Source of the DNA: Hydrogenophaga sp.
Lineage (GTDB): Bacteria; Pseudomonadota; Gammaproteobacteria; Burkholderiales; Burkholderiaceae_C
Assembly: GCA_011390855.1 (NCBI GenBank)
Contig: JAABRN010000163.1
Location: forward strand, 1 to 8,141
Reading direction: 5' to 3'
Length of the DNA stretch: 8,141 bases
Shown here: positions 1-5,798 of the stretch, one piece after another
Position numbering within the stretch: position 1 is the first letter of the stretch
How the letters are laid out: each line of letters begins with the position of its first letter
The notes under the pieces: model-generated
Told to the model about the DNA's origin: nothing
Seen by the model: the letters and a program-made list of their open reading frames with translations, nothing else
Databases searched by the model: none
Made by a program: the position numbers and the translations under genes

Positions 1-2
1 AA

Positions 3-44
3 CTGGCGGACCACTGGCTCTCCAGATTCCGTCGCGACAATTGA
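3..44 (+). CDS. possible 3' end of an upstream gene (partial)
   Basis: The third forward frame is open from the window edge to a TGA at 42-44 and would encode LADHWLSRFRRDN. Ten of its 13 codons end in G or C, as expected for coding DNA in this genome, and the other two forward frames do this less well. The fragment is too short to assign to a family. The remaining bases up to 106 contain no convincing promoter or terminator. This may be the tail of a gene cut by the window, or chance. Confidence 0.27.
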   Translation: MADHWLSRFRRDN

Positions 45-106
45 AGCTCCGGGTTCAAGACAATGCTTCACCTATCTGCCGTTTTTCCACTTGACTCATC
101 CACACC

Positions 107-532
107 ATGACCACCCTGCACCACAGCGTGACCCTTGAAATGCTGCAACAGGCCCTGGTTGAGTGGTTCGCTCCCTGGGTCCAGTCGCTAGGGCTGCAGG
201 TGGTGTCCTTCGGTGATGGGGAAGCGACCTTGCGGCTACCGCACAGCGATCAGCTCAGCCGGATCGGCGGCATGGTGTGCGGCCAAGCCCTGATGTCGGC
301 GGCCGATACGGCCATGGTGCTGGCCATCGTCACGCGGCTGGGCAATCAGCGGCCCATGACCACGGTGCAGATCAACACCAGCTTTCTGAAACCGTTGTCG
401 GGCCAGAACGCCCTGGTGACCGCCCGGCTGATCAGGGCCGGGCGCAGTCTCGCCTTTGGCGAAATCGACATCTGCAACGAGGCCGATGGCCAGAGCGTCT
501 GTCGCGCCAGCACCACCTATGCACTGCTCTGA
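107..532 (+). CDS. PaaI-family hotdog-fold thioesterase
   Basis: This 141-residue protein has the usual length of a single-domain PaaI/4HBT hotdog thioesterase, a family that hydrolyses acyl-CoA thioesters in the cytoplasm, usually as a tetramer. The signature helix region is at residues 52-72, with Gly54-Gly55 and the acidic residue Asp67 in the sequence SAADTAM. It is followed by the strand motif TTVQINTSFLKPL (85-97) and the final strands GRSLAFGEIDI and CRASTTYALL. The His or Asn that often precedes the double glycine is Ile53 here; subgroups with R-x-G-G instead of H-G-G are known in proteobacteria. The ATG at 107 is the first start in frame, and the ribosome-binding site is weak. The substrate cannot be read from the sequence. 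The next gene begins 77 bases downstream with its own -10-like element, so the two are probably separate units. Confidence 0.87.
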   Translation: MTTLHHSVTLEMLQQALVEWFAPWVQSLGLQVVSFGDGEATLRLPHSDQLSRIGGMVCGQALMSAADTAMVLAIVTRLGNQRPMTTVQINTSFLKPLSGQNALVTARLIRAGRSLAFGEIDICNEADGQSVCRASTTYALL

Positions 533-568
533 CACAGCGTTGAAGGCGAGGCCCCCCATCGTCTCCCT

Positions 569-574
569 TAGAAT
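569..574 (+). promoter_or_regulatory. -10-like box ahead of the small membrane protein
   Basis: TAGAAT matches the sigma-70 -10 consensus at five of six positions and lies 36 bases before the start codon at 610. No well-spaced -35 box is visible; the nearest, TTGAAG at 540-545, is 23 bases away, which is too far. An inverted repeat TCAATT-N6-AATTGA (579-596) follows and would lie in the early transcript or near its start. Confidence 0.3.
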
Positions 575-609
575 CGCGTCAATTTGTTTCAATTGATTCG
601 GAGAGACCC

Positions 610-753
610 ATGTCCAAGCCAGAGCACGCCACTTCACAAGACCAGCCCCAGGACGTCGTGGAGTCCATCGTTCCCTTGATGCCGATCGTGTTGCCCGTGG
701 CTGGCGCTGTGCTGATGTTTCTGCTGGCCTTCATCGCCGTCTTCATGGCCTGA
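610..753 (+). CDS. small single-span membrane protein, 47 residues, unknown function
   Basis: A short reading frame starts at ATG 610 behind a strong ribosome-binding site, GGAGAG at 600-605, and stops at TGA 751-753. An intrinsic terminator follows within 20 bases. Residues 1-19 are polar and acidic (SKPEHATSQDQPQDVVES). Residues 20-47 are almost entirely hydrophobic with two prolines (IVPLMPIVLPVAGAVLMFLLAFIAVFMA), so one transmembrane helix is expected, probably with the N-terminus in the cytoplasm. There is no cleavage site for a signal peptidase. A small membrane subunit or modulator of a larger complex is one possibility, but no partner is encoded beside it. I do not recognise a named family. 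The ribosome-binding site, helix and terminator together make a real gene likely despite its size. Confidence 0.72.
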   Translation: MSKPEHATSQDQPQDVVESIVPLMPIVLPVAGAVLMFLLAFIAVFMA

Positions 754-771
754 TACCCGTTCCGCAATGTC

Positions 772-807
772 AAACCGAAAGCCTCCACGGGTTTTCGGTT
801 TTTTTTC
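772..807 (+). terminator. intrinsic terminator after the small membrane protein gene
   Basis: AAACCGAAA (772-780) pairs with TTTCGGTTT (793-801) around a 12-base loop, and the T-run continues to 806. The hairpin begins 18 bases after the stop codon at 753 and separates this gene from the pckG promoter region. Confidence 0.8.
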
Positions 808-818
808 GACTGTCGGTC

Positions 819-883
819 AACGGGCACCCGTTAAATGCATGACGTTATGCGGGTTTTGCATGTAACTTGCCGGTAACTGACCG
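819..883 (+). promoter_or_regulatory. repeats and palindrome upstream of pckG (candidate operator region)
   Basis: Three short ordered motifs lie between the upstream terminator and the probable pckG promoter. AACGGG-CA-CCCGTT is a perfect inverted repeat (819-832). TGCATG occurs at 836-841 and 857-862, exactly 21 bases apart (two helical turns). TAACT occurs at 863-867 and 874-878, 11 bases apart (one turn). The second copy sits in a further inverted repeat, CCGGT-N5-ACCGG (870-884). Spacing in whole helical turns fits protein binding on one face of the DNA. No known regulator can be named from these sequences. Confidence 0.35.
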
Positions 884-899
884 GGCCCTTTCATAAAAT
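867..899 (+). promoter_or_regulatory. pckG: possible pckG promoter
   Basis: TAAAAT (894-899) is a five-of-six match to the -10 consensus in an otherwise GC-rich region, and the overlapping CATAAA (892-897) is also possible. The best -35 candidate is TTGCCG (867-872), but the spacing of 19 to 21 bases is long, so an activator may be needed. Transcription from here would give a leader of roughly 200 bases before pckG. Confidence 0.33.
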
Positions 900-1026
900 C
901 GGTACATCAGGCCGACACGCGGACCAAAATCCGGGATCACCAACCCGCTTTTTGCCTTTCTGCTGCATCGCAATCCGCAACGCAGCCCCAAGCGCCGACC
1001 GCTCTTTTCGCACCAGGGACTCCAAT

Positions 1027-1062
1027 GCAGCCGTCTGGGCCCCACAGGCCGAAGACGGCTGC
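1027..1062 (+). promoter_or_regulatory. pckG: stable hairpin in the pckG leader
   Basis: GCAGCCGTCT (1027-1036) is exactly complementary to AGACGGCTGC (1053-1062). Within this 10-bp stem, GGCC (1038-1041) can pair with GGCC (1047-1050) around a five-base loop, giving a two-part stem with a small internal loop. No T-run follows directly, so it is not an ordinary terminator. It ends 46 bases before the start codon, leaving the ribosome-binding site outside. It may control translation or mRNA stability; the role is inferred. Confidence 0.5.
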
Positions 1063-1108
1063 TGGCGTCGTTTGTGCACTTCGGTTTTTAAACTCTGGAG
1101 CTTCTTCG

Positions 1109-2977
1109 ATGAATTCACCCGTGATGCAGGGCCTCGACCTCAAAACCCCCGCCTATGTGAAAAACGCGCGCCTGATCGCCTGGGTGGCCGACATGGCCGC
1201 TCTGTGCCAGCCGGCCCACATCCATTGGTGCGACGGCAGCCAGGCCGAATACGACGCGTTTTGCCAGCAACTGGTGGACGCGGGCACCTTCCGCAAGCTC
1301 AATGACGCCAAGCGGCCCAACAGTTTTCTGGCCTGGTCGGACCCTTCCGATGTGGCCCGGGTGGAAGACCGCACTTTCATCTGTTCCGAGAAGAAGGATG
1401 ATGCCGGCCCCACCAACAACTGGATGGCGCCCGCCGAAATGCGTGCCACCCTTCACCCTCTGTTCGAAGGCTGCATGCGCGGCCGCACCATGTATGTGGT
1501 GCCTTTCAGCATGGGGCCGCTGGGCTCGCACATCGCTCACATCGGTGTGGAACTGACCGATAGCGCCTATGTGGCCGTGAACCAGAAGCTGATGACCCGC
1601 ATGGGCAAGGCGGTGTATGACGTGCTGGGCTCCGATGGCGAATTTGTGCCGTGCATGCACACGGTGGGCGCGCCGCTGGCGGACGGTGAAGCCGACAAGA
1701 CTTCCTGGCCGTGCAACCCCACCACCAAGTACATCGTTCATTACCCTGAGACGCGCGAGATCTGGAGCTACGGCTCTGGCTACGGAGGCAACGCGCTGCT
1801 GGGCAAGAAATGCCTGGCACTGCGCATCGCTTCCACCATGGGCCGCAAGCAGGGCTGGCTGGCCGAGCACATGCTCATTCTGGGCGTGACCAACCCGCAA
1901 GGCAAGAAGTACCACGTGGCTGCCGCGTTTCCCAGCGCCTGCGGCAAGACCAATTTCTCGATGCTGGTGCCACCAGCCGCCTTTGAAGGCTGGAAGGTCA
2001 CCACCATTGGGGACGACATCGCCTGGATCAAGCCCCACGAAGACGGCAGGCTCTACGCCATCAACCCCGAAGCGGGCTACTTCGGCGTGGCGCCTGGCAC
2101 CAACACCCTGTCCAACCCCAATTGCATGGCCAGCCTGGACCGCGATGTGATCTTCACCAACGTGGCGCTCACCGATGACGGCGACGTGTGGTGGGAAGGC
2201 ATGGAGCAGGACACGGGCAAGGTGCCTGGGCACCTGATTGACTGGCAAGGCAAGGACTGGACGCCCGAGATCGCCAAACAGACCGGCGCCAAAGCCGCCC
2301 ATCCGAACGCCCGTTTCACCGTGGCCGCCACCAACAACCCGGCGCTCGACAGCGCCTGGGACGACCCGGCTGGCGTGCCCATCGACGCTTTCATCTTTGG
2401 TGGCCGTCGCTCCACCACGGTGCCGCTGGTCACCGAGGCGCGCAGCTGGAAAGAGGGTGTCTACATGGCCGCCACCATGGGGTCGGAGACCACGGCTGCC
2501 GCCTTCGGTGCCCAGGGTGTGGTGCGTCGGGACCCGTTCGCCATGCTGCCCTTCTGTGGCTACAACATGAGCGACTATTTCCAGCACTGGCTGGATATGG
2601 AGCAGACCCTGCTGGCCAAAGGCAGCACGCTGCCGAAGATCTTCTGCGTCAACTGGTTCCGCAAGAACGAGGCGGGCAAGTTCGTCTGGCCTGGTTTTGG
2701 CGAAAACATGCGCGTGCTCAAGTGGATGATCGACCGGCTTGAAGGCCAGGCCACCGGCCAGGAAACCATGTTCGGAATCGCGCCGGGCTACAGTGAGTTG
2801 AACTGGAACGGTCTGGGCTTCACAGCCGAGCAGTTCGACACGGTGACACGCATCGAAAAGGGCGCCTGGCTTGAAGAGTTCAAGCTGCACGACGCACTGT
2901 TCGAGCAACTCGCCTACCGCCTGCCACCGGCTTTGTTGACCACCCGGAACAATCTGGAGCAAAGGCTGACCGCCTGA
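1109..2977 (+). CDS. pckG: phosphoenolpyruvate carboxykinase (GTP)
   Basis: The enzyme converts oxaloacetate and GTP to phosphoenolpyruvate, CO2 and GDP in the cytoplasm, the committed step of gluconeogenesis from TCA-cycle intermediates. At 622 residues it has the normal length of the GTP-dependent family. Visible motifs are [21 protein letters not shown] in the N-terminal half, the P-loop [10 protein letters not shown] (residues 273-282, with Cys278, Lys280 and Thr281), the metal-binding kinase-2 motif GDDIAWI (Asp302, Asp303), FGGRRS (430-435, Arg433/Arg434) and [11 protein letters not shown] with NWFRKN further on. These separate it clearly from the ATP-dependent PckA type. I chose ATG 1109 because CTGGAG (1095-1100) lies eight bases before it and because [10 protein letters not shown] begins the family-like sequence. 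An in-frame ATG at 1025 would start inside a leader hairpin and add 28 atypical residues. The gene has its own promoter region and terminator and so appears monocistronic. Confidence 0.97.
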   Translation: MNSPVMQGLDLKTPAYVKNARLIAWVADMAALCQPAHIHWCDGSQAEYDAFCQQLVDAGTFRKLNDAKRPNSFLAWSDPSDVARVEDRTFICSEKKDDAGPTNNWMAPAEMRATLHPLFEGCMRGRTMYVVPFSMGPLGSHIAHIGVELTDSAYVAVNQKLMTRMGKAVYDVLGSDGEFVPCMHTVGAPLADGEADKTSWPCNPTTKYIVHYPETREIWSYGSGYGGNALLGKKCLALRIASTMGRKQGWLAEHMLILGVTNPQGKKYHVAAAFPSACGKTNFSMLVPPAAFEGWKVTTIGDDIAWIKPHEDGRLYAINPEAGYFGVAPGTNTLSNPNCMASLDRDVIFTNVALTDDGDVWWEGMEQDTGKVPGHLIDWQGKDWTPEIAKQTGAKAAHPNARFTVAATNNPALDSAWDDPAGVPIDAFIFGGRRSTTVPLVTEARSWKEGVYMAATMGSETTAAAFGAQGVVRRDPFAMLPFCGYNMSDYFQHWLDMEQTLLAKGSTLPKIFCVNWFRKNEAGKFVWPGFGENMRVLKWMIDRLEGQATGQETMFGIAPGYSELNWNGLGFTAEQFDTVTRIEKGAWLEEFKLHDALFEQLAYRLPPALLTTRNNLEQRLTA

Positions 2978-2996
2978 TTTGGCCTCCAGCGCAACC

Positions 2997-3022
2997 GGCG
3001 GCTGCTCAATTGCGTAGCCGCC
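2997..3022. other. hairpin between the pckG stop and the terminator
   Basis: GGCGGCT (2997-3003) pairs with AGCCGCC (3016-3022), extended inward by a G-T and a C-G pair around an eight-base loop. No T-run follows on either strand, so it is not itself a terminator. In the pckG transcript it would stand ahead of the true terminator and could protect the 3' end. Confidence 0.4.
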
Positions 3023-3061
3023 AGTGCCAGATTTGAACCCCTCGGCAAGGTAAGCACGTAC

Positions 3062-3092
3062 AAAAAAGCCACCGGATTCCGGTGGCTTTTTT
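3062..3092. terminator. bidirectional intrinsic terminator between pckG and the convergent membrane protein gene
   Basis: A perfect 14-bp stem, six A's then GCCACCGG (3062-3075), and CCGGTGGC then six T's (3079-3092), surrounds the loop ATT. Both strands read as a GC-rich stem followed by a T-run. The element lies 84 bases after the pckG stop and 29 bases after the end of the minus-strand gene, so it can terminate both convergent transcripts. Confidence 0.92.
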
Positions 3093-3121
3093 TGTTGGAA
3101 CCTGAGCAGTGCTGCGCTGAC

Positions 3122-3718
3122 TCAGATGTAGTACGTGTGGATGTTGCGGCTGCGTTGCTCGGCCAGGCGGTCGAAGAAACCGGCCCACGCGCTGCCACGG
3201 GTGCTGCTCGGCGCGGCCACTTCGCTGCTCATGCCCAGGGGTGCCAGTGCGTCGCTGAAGTCGTTGCGACCAAAAGATGATACCGACTCTTCCGCTTCGG
3301 CGCGTTCACGCACAACAGCTTGCTGAAGCTCCTGCATCAGGCGGGGGTCGGTTTGGGCGATGCTCCAGAGGCGTGCGTCGGCGCGGGCTTGGGCGATGGT
3401 CTGCGACCAGCCATCCAGCGAGCGCACGGTGCGCTGTGCGATGGACCGGGCTGTGCCTGCAAACACGGCCATGCCCGCAAAGACCACCACCCAGAGCGAC
3501 ACCCAGGCGAGAAACAGATGACCGTCGGCCCAGGTGTTGATGAGTCGATCGGCCAGCACCACCATGGCGGCGACCACGGCGGCCAGGAGCAGCACAGCCA
3601 GGCTGCGAGCGCTCTCGGTCTGGCTCGTGCCGGGTGTGGCAGCGCCAGCGGCATGGGCGGACGCGTTGGCGCGCAACGGACGGAGGTTCAGGGCAGTGGT
3701 GGGTGCGATCGTGCTCAT
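3122..3718 (-). CDS. two-span membrane protein of unknown function
   Basis: This 198-residue protein starts at ATG 3716-3718, behind AGGAAC on the minus strand. A longer frame from a TTG at 3751 is less likely because it has no ribosome-binding site. Residues 1-38 are Ala/Thr-rich and polar. Two hydrophobic helices follow (about 39-60 and 67-90), joined by a very short loop, so a hairpin in the inner membrane is expected. The remaining 108 residues should be cytoplasmic and mostly helical: RSIAQRTVRSLDGWSQTIAQARADARLW, then DPRLMQELQQAVVRERAEAEE, then a flexible stretch, then a final segment ending RNIHTYYI. That end looks like a conserved interaction tail, which is inference. I do not recognise a family. 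The gene is transcribed away from the lysR gene, and its promoter contains a perfect palindrome. Confidence 0.8.
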   Translation of the reverse strand: MSTIAPTTALNLRPLRANASAHAAGAATPGTSQTESARSLAVLLLAAVVAAMVVLADRLINTWADGHLFLAWVSLWVVVFAGMAVFAGTARSIAQRTVRSLDGWSQTIAQARADARLWSIAQTDPRLMQELQQAVVRERAEAEESVSSFGRNDFSDALAPLGMSSEVAAPSSTRGSAWAGFFDRLAEQRSRNIHTYYI

Positions 3719-3755
3719 GGCGGTTCCTGGAAAAGAATGTCTTTTGGACAACGCA

Positions 3756-3785
3756 ATACTAGGGTTAACCCTAGATCTTTGCCAA
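3756..3785 (-). promoter_or_regulatory. sigma-70-type promoter of the two-span membrane protein gene
   Basis: On the minus strand TTGGCA (3785-3780, five of six matches to the -35 consensus) is followed after 18 bases by TAGTAT (3761-3756, four of six matches to -10). The -10 box lies 37 bases before the start codon. The plus strand of the same -35 region reads TTGCCA (3779-3784), which could serve as the -35 of lysR, so the divergent promoters may overlap. Confidence 0.5.
3759..3774. promoter_or_regulatory. perfect 16-bp palindrome, candidate operator
   Basis: CTAGGGTTAACCCTAG is identical to its own reverse complement over 16 bases. It fills most of the spacer and overlaps the -10 box of the minus-strand promoter, where a bound protein would block RNA polymerase. 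It lies 42 bases before the lysR start. It does not match the T-N11-A core typical of LysR sites (the nearest reading is T-N12-A), so the adjacent LysR protein is only one candidate for the binding protein. Confidence 0.5.
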
Positions 3786-3816
3786 TTTATCTTTGTGATG
3801 ACTTACATTCATAAGG

Positions 3817-4809
3817 GTGATTAATGAACGCAGCTTCCGCACACTCGACTTGAACCTGCTGCGGGTGTTTGACGAGGTGATGGCCGAGCGCAACCTCACG
3901 CGGGCAGCCCAAAAGCTGTCCATGACCCAACCAGCGGTGAGCAATGCCCTGCGTCGGCTGCGCGACGCACTGGGCGACGATCTGGTGAAGCGTGCGGGTT
4001 ACGGGGTCGAGCCCACACCCACCGCACTCGCCATATGGCCCACTGTGCGGGATGCGCTGCACCAGTTGCGCGAGTCACTGGCGCCCGGTGTATTCGATCC
4101 GCAGACTGCCTCCAACGCCTTTGTGCTTGCCATGGCGGACGCCACAGCCGCCAAGATCGTTCCCGGACTGGTGGACATCCTTGAAGACGAAGCCCCGGGT
4201 GTGAGCCTGAGGGTCCTGCCACTGACCACCCGAGACCCGCGCGAACTGCTGGAATCGGGTTCTGCCGATCTGGTCATTGGACATTTCCCCGGGGTGCTGG
4301 CGGAGCTCGGCGCCCAGCACTTGAAGGAGGGCTCACCGCGATTCGTGCATCAGCGGCTCTACGAAGGCGAGTATGTGGTGGTGATGCGGCGCGGCCACCC
4401 GCTGTCCCGAGGAACGCTCTCGCTGGACGCCTACTGTGCTGCGCGCCATCTGCTCGTGAGCTTTTCAGGCCGGCCGTTCGGCTTTGTGGATGAGGCGCTG
4501 GCCGGACTGTCAAGGCAGCGCCGCGTGGTGCTCACGGTCAACCAGTTCTTCACCGCTGGGCGCGTGGTCGCCAATACGGATCTGCTCACAGTGTTGCCAC
4601 GCCACTTTGTGGGTGCAACCGGCATGGAGGACGAGCTGGCGCTGCGCGAGCTGCCACTGCCGGTGCCGCCCGTGCATGTTGACAGTCTCTGGCACCGCCA
4701 GGCTGAGCACCAGAGTGCGCACCGGTGGCTGCGGCTGGCGGTGGAGATGGCGTCGGCGCGCGGGTTTGCCATTGCCTCGGCCCTGGCCGAACGCCCCGCC
4801 ACACAATGA
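3817..4809 (+). CDS. LysR-family transcriptional regulator (NahR/NodD-like subgroup)
   Basis: The 330-residue protein has the standard LysR length and layout. An N-terminal winged helix-turn-helix (about residues 8-68) contains LDLNLLRVFDEVMAERNLTRAA and the recognition-helix region MTQPAVSNALRRLRD. A periplasmic-binding-protein-like effector domain follows from about residue 95. LDLNLL together with SNALRRLR is typical of the subgroup containing NahR, NodD and nitroaromatic or aromatic regulators; the ligand here is unknown. GTG 3817 is the only usable start in frame upstream of the HTH, because a stop lies at 3799-3801. Its AAGG (3813-3816) directly touches it, which is poor spacing, while an out-of-frame ATG at 3824 is better placed. 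The metallophosphoesterase gene begins four bases after the stop, so the two are probably translated from one mRNA. Confidence 0.9.
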   Translation: MINERSFRTLDLNLLRVFDEVMAERNLTRAAQKLSMTQPAVSNALRRLRDALGDDLVKRAGYGVEPTPTALAIWPTVRDALHQLRESLAPGVFDPQTASNAFVLAMADATAAKIVPGLVDILEDEAPGVSLRVLPLTTRDPRELLESGSADLVIGHFPGVLAELGAQHLKEGSPRFVHQRLYEGEYVVVMRRGHPLSRGTLSLDAYCAARHLLVSFSGRPFGFVDEALAGLSRQRRVVLTVNQFFTAGRVVANTDLLTVLPRHFVGATGMEDELALRELPLPVPPVHVDSLWHRQAEHQSAHRWLRLAVEMASARGFAIASALAERPATQ

Positions 4810-4813
4810 AGCC

Positions 4814-5785
4814 ATGAAACTGCAACTGCTGAGCGACCTCCATCTTGAGGCCAACCCTGATTTCGAAGCCGAACCTGCTGCCGGTGCGGACCTGCTGGTG
4901 CTGGCAGGGGACATCGGCTCCTACCAGACCCGGCACGATGGCAGCGTCATGGAAGAGCCAGACTGGGGGTTACAGCGATTCTCGCCGCTCCCTCAGTACG
5001 CGGGCTGGCCGGTGCCGGTGCTGTTTGTTCCGGGCAATCATGAGTATGACGGTCTCGACGTGGACGAGGCGCACACGCAGCTTCGGCACACCTGCGACCG
5101 GCTGGGTATCACCTGGCTGGAACGCGAAACCCTGGTAATTGAAGGCGTGCGCTGGATCGGGACCACCTTGTGGAGCGACTTCGACGCATTGGGCGACCCG
5201 AGTCTGCATATGCCTTTTCATGACGGTGCCAGAGCAAAGGGCAAGGGGAAGTCCAGGCCTCGCAGCGTCGACCCGTTTACCCACCGCCTTCAGCAACGTG
5301 AAAAAGCGTTTCGGGCGGCCAACTTCTATTTGTCCAAAGTGGCCAGCCAGCGCAACGGTCGCCTGTTCGACGCCGAGGCCATGCGCGCCATGGGGCTGGA
5401 ATGCCAGGACTGGCTGCACTCGGCCTTGCAACCCCCTTTTGAAGGTCCTACCGTGGTGGTGACTCACTTCGCCCCCACGCTGCACAGTGCGGACCCCAGG
5501 TATGGATTGCGCCCCGGGACGGCTGGTTTCTGCAATGGCCTGGACGACTGGCTGGGACTCGCCGATCTCTGGCTGCATGGCCACCTGCATTGTCCGCAAG
5601 ATCTTCAGGTGGGTCGCTGCCGCATCGTGGCCAACCCGCTGGGTTACGCCGACAAGGACGAACAGGTCGGGTTCTTGAGGCAGCAGCTCGTCGAGGTCCC
5701 GCGCGCCATGTGCACCGACACGAACCTTGCGCCAGCGCAAGGTGCCGACGCTCCATCGCTCTACACTTGCAAACATTCCACCTGA
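4814..5785 (+). CDS. calcineurin-like metallophosphoesterase
   Basis: This 323-residue protein carries the complete dimetal phosphoesterase signature: D-x-H at Asp8/His10 (LLSDLHLE), GD at Asp33 (LVLAGDIGS), GNHE at Asn75/His76, His218 in VVVTHFAPTLHS, and G-H-x-H at His257/His259 (LHGHLHCP). It should hydrolyse a phosphomonoester or phosphodiester with two metal ions. The substrate is not evident, and the length fits the cytoplasmic Icc-like members. No signal peptide is present. A Lys/Arg-rich stretch at about residues 137-153 (GARAKGKGKSRPRS) lies between the core blocks and may be an exposed loop. ATG 4814 starts directly at the first motif. There is no clear ribosome-binding site, and the lysR stop is four bases upstream, which suggests translational coupling. 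The open frame continues far upstream inside lysR but lacks family sequence there. Confidence 0.9.
   Translation: MKLQLLSDLHLEANPDFEAEPAAGADLLVLAGDIGSYQTRHDGSVMEEPDWGLQRFSPLPQYAGWPVPVLFVPGNHEYDGLDVDEAHTQLRHTCDRLGITWLERETLVIEGVRWIGTTLWSDFDALGDPSLHMPFHDGARAKGKGKSRPRSVDPFTHRLQQREKAFRAANFYLSKVASQRNGRLFDAEAMRAMGLECQDWLHSALQPPFEGPTVVVTHFAPTLHSADPRYGLRPGTAGFCNGLDDWLGLADLWLHGHLHCPQDLQVGRCRIVANPLGYADKDEQVGFLRQQLVEVPRAMCTDTNLAPAQGADAPSLYTCKHST
5724..5743. promoter_or_regulatory. 20-bp palindrome at the end of the phosphoesterase gene, upstream of usp
   Basis: ACCTTGCGC and GCGCAAGGT form nine-base arms around a CA centre, within the last codons of the phosphoesterase gene and 55 bases before the usp start. 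A -10-like TACACT follows at 5762-5767, but no -35 box with normal spacing is visible. The palindrome could be an operator for a separate usp promoter or a hairpin in the shared mRNA. Confidence 0.35.
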
Positions 5786-5798
5786 ACAGGAGACAACC

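Noticed and set aside
1025..1108. 28-residue N-terminal extension of PckG from ATG 1025
   Set aside because: The ATG lies at the foot of a leader hairpin, has no ribosome-binding site and adds sequence unlike the family. ATG 1109 has a good site.
1115..2962. 615-codon open frame antisense to pckG
   Set aside because: It is an almost exact mirror of a strongly conserved enzyme gene. Long antisense frames are expected with high GC at third positions, and the translation is rich in His, Gly and Arg with no recognisable domain.
3028..3048. tRNA T-arm-like sequence GGTTCAAATC on the minus strand
   Set aside because: The flanking bases do not form the T-stem, and no acceptor, D or anticodon arms are present.
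3719..3751. TTG start at 3751 for the two-span membrane protein
   Set aside because: It has no ribosome-binding site, whereas ATG 3718 follows AGGAAC at a good distance.
4484..4813. 110-codon upstream extension of the metallophosphoesterase frame
   Set aside because: It overlaps conserved LysR coding sequence and has a biased Arg/Trp/Cys-rich composition. The first catalytic motif begins just after ATG 4814.
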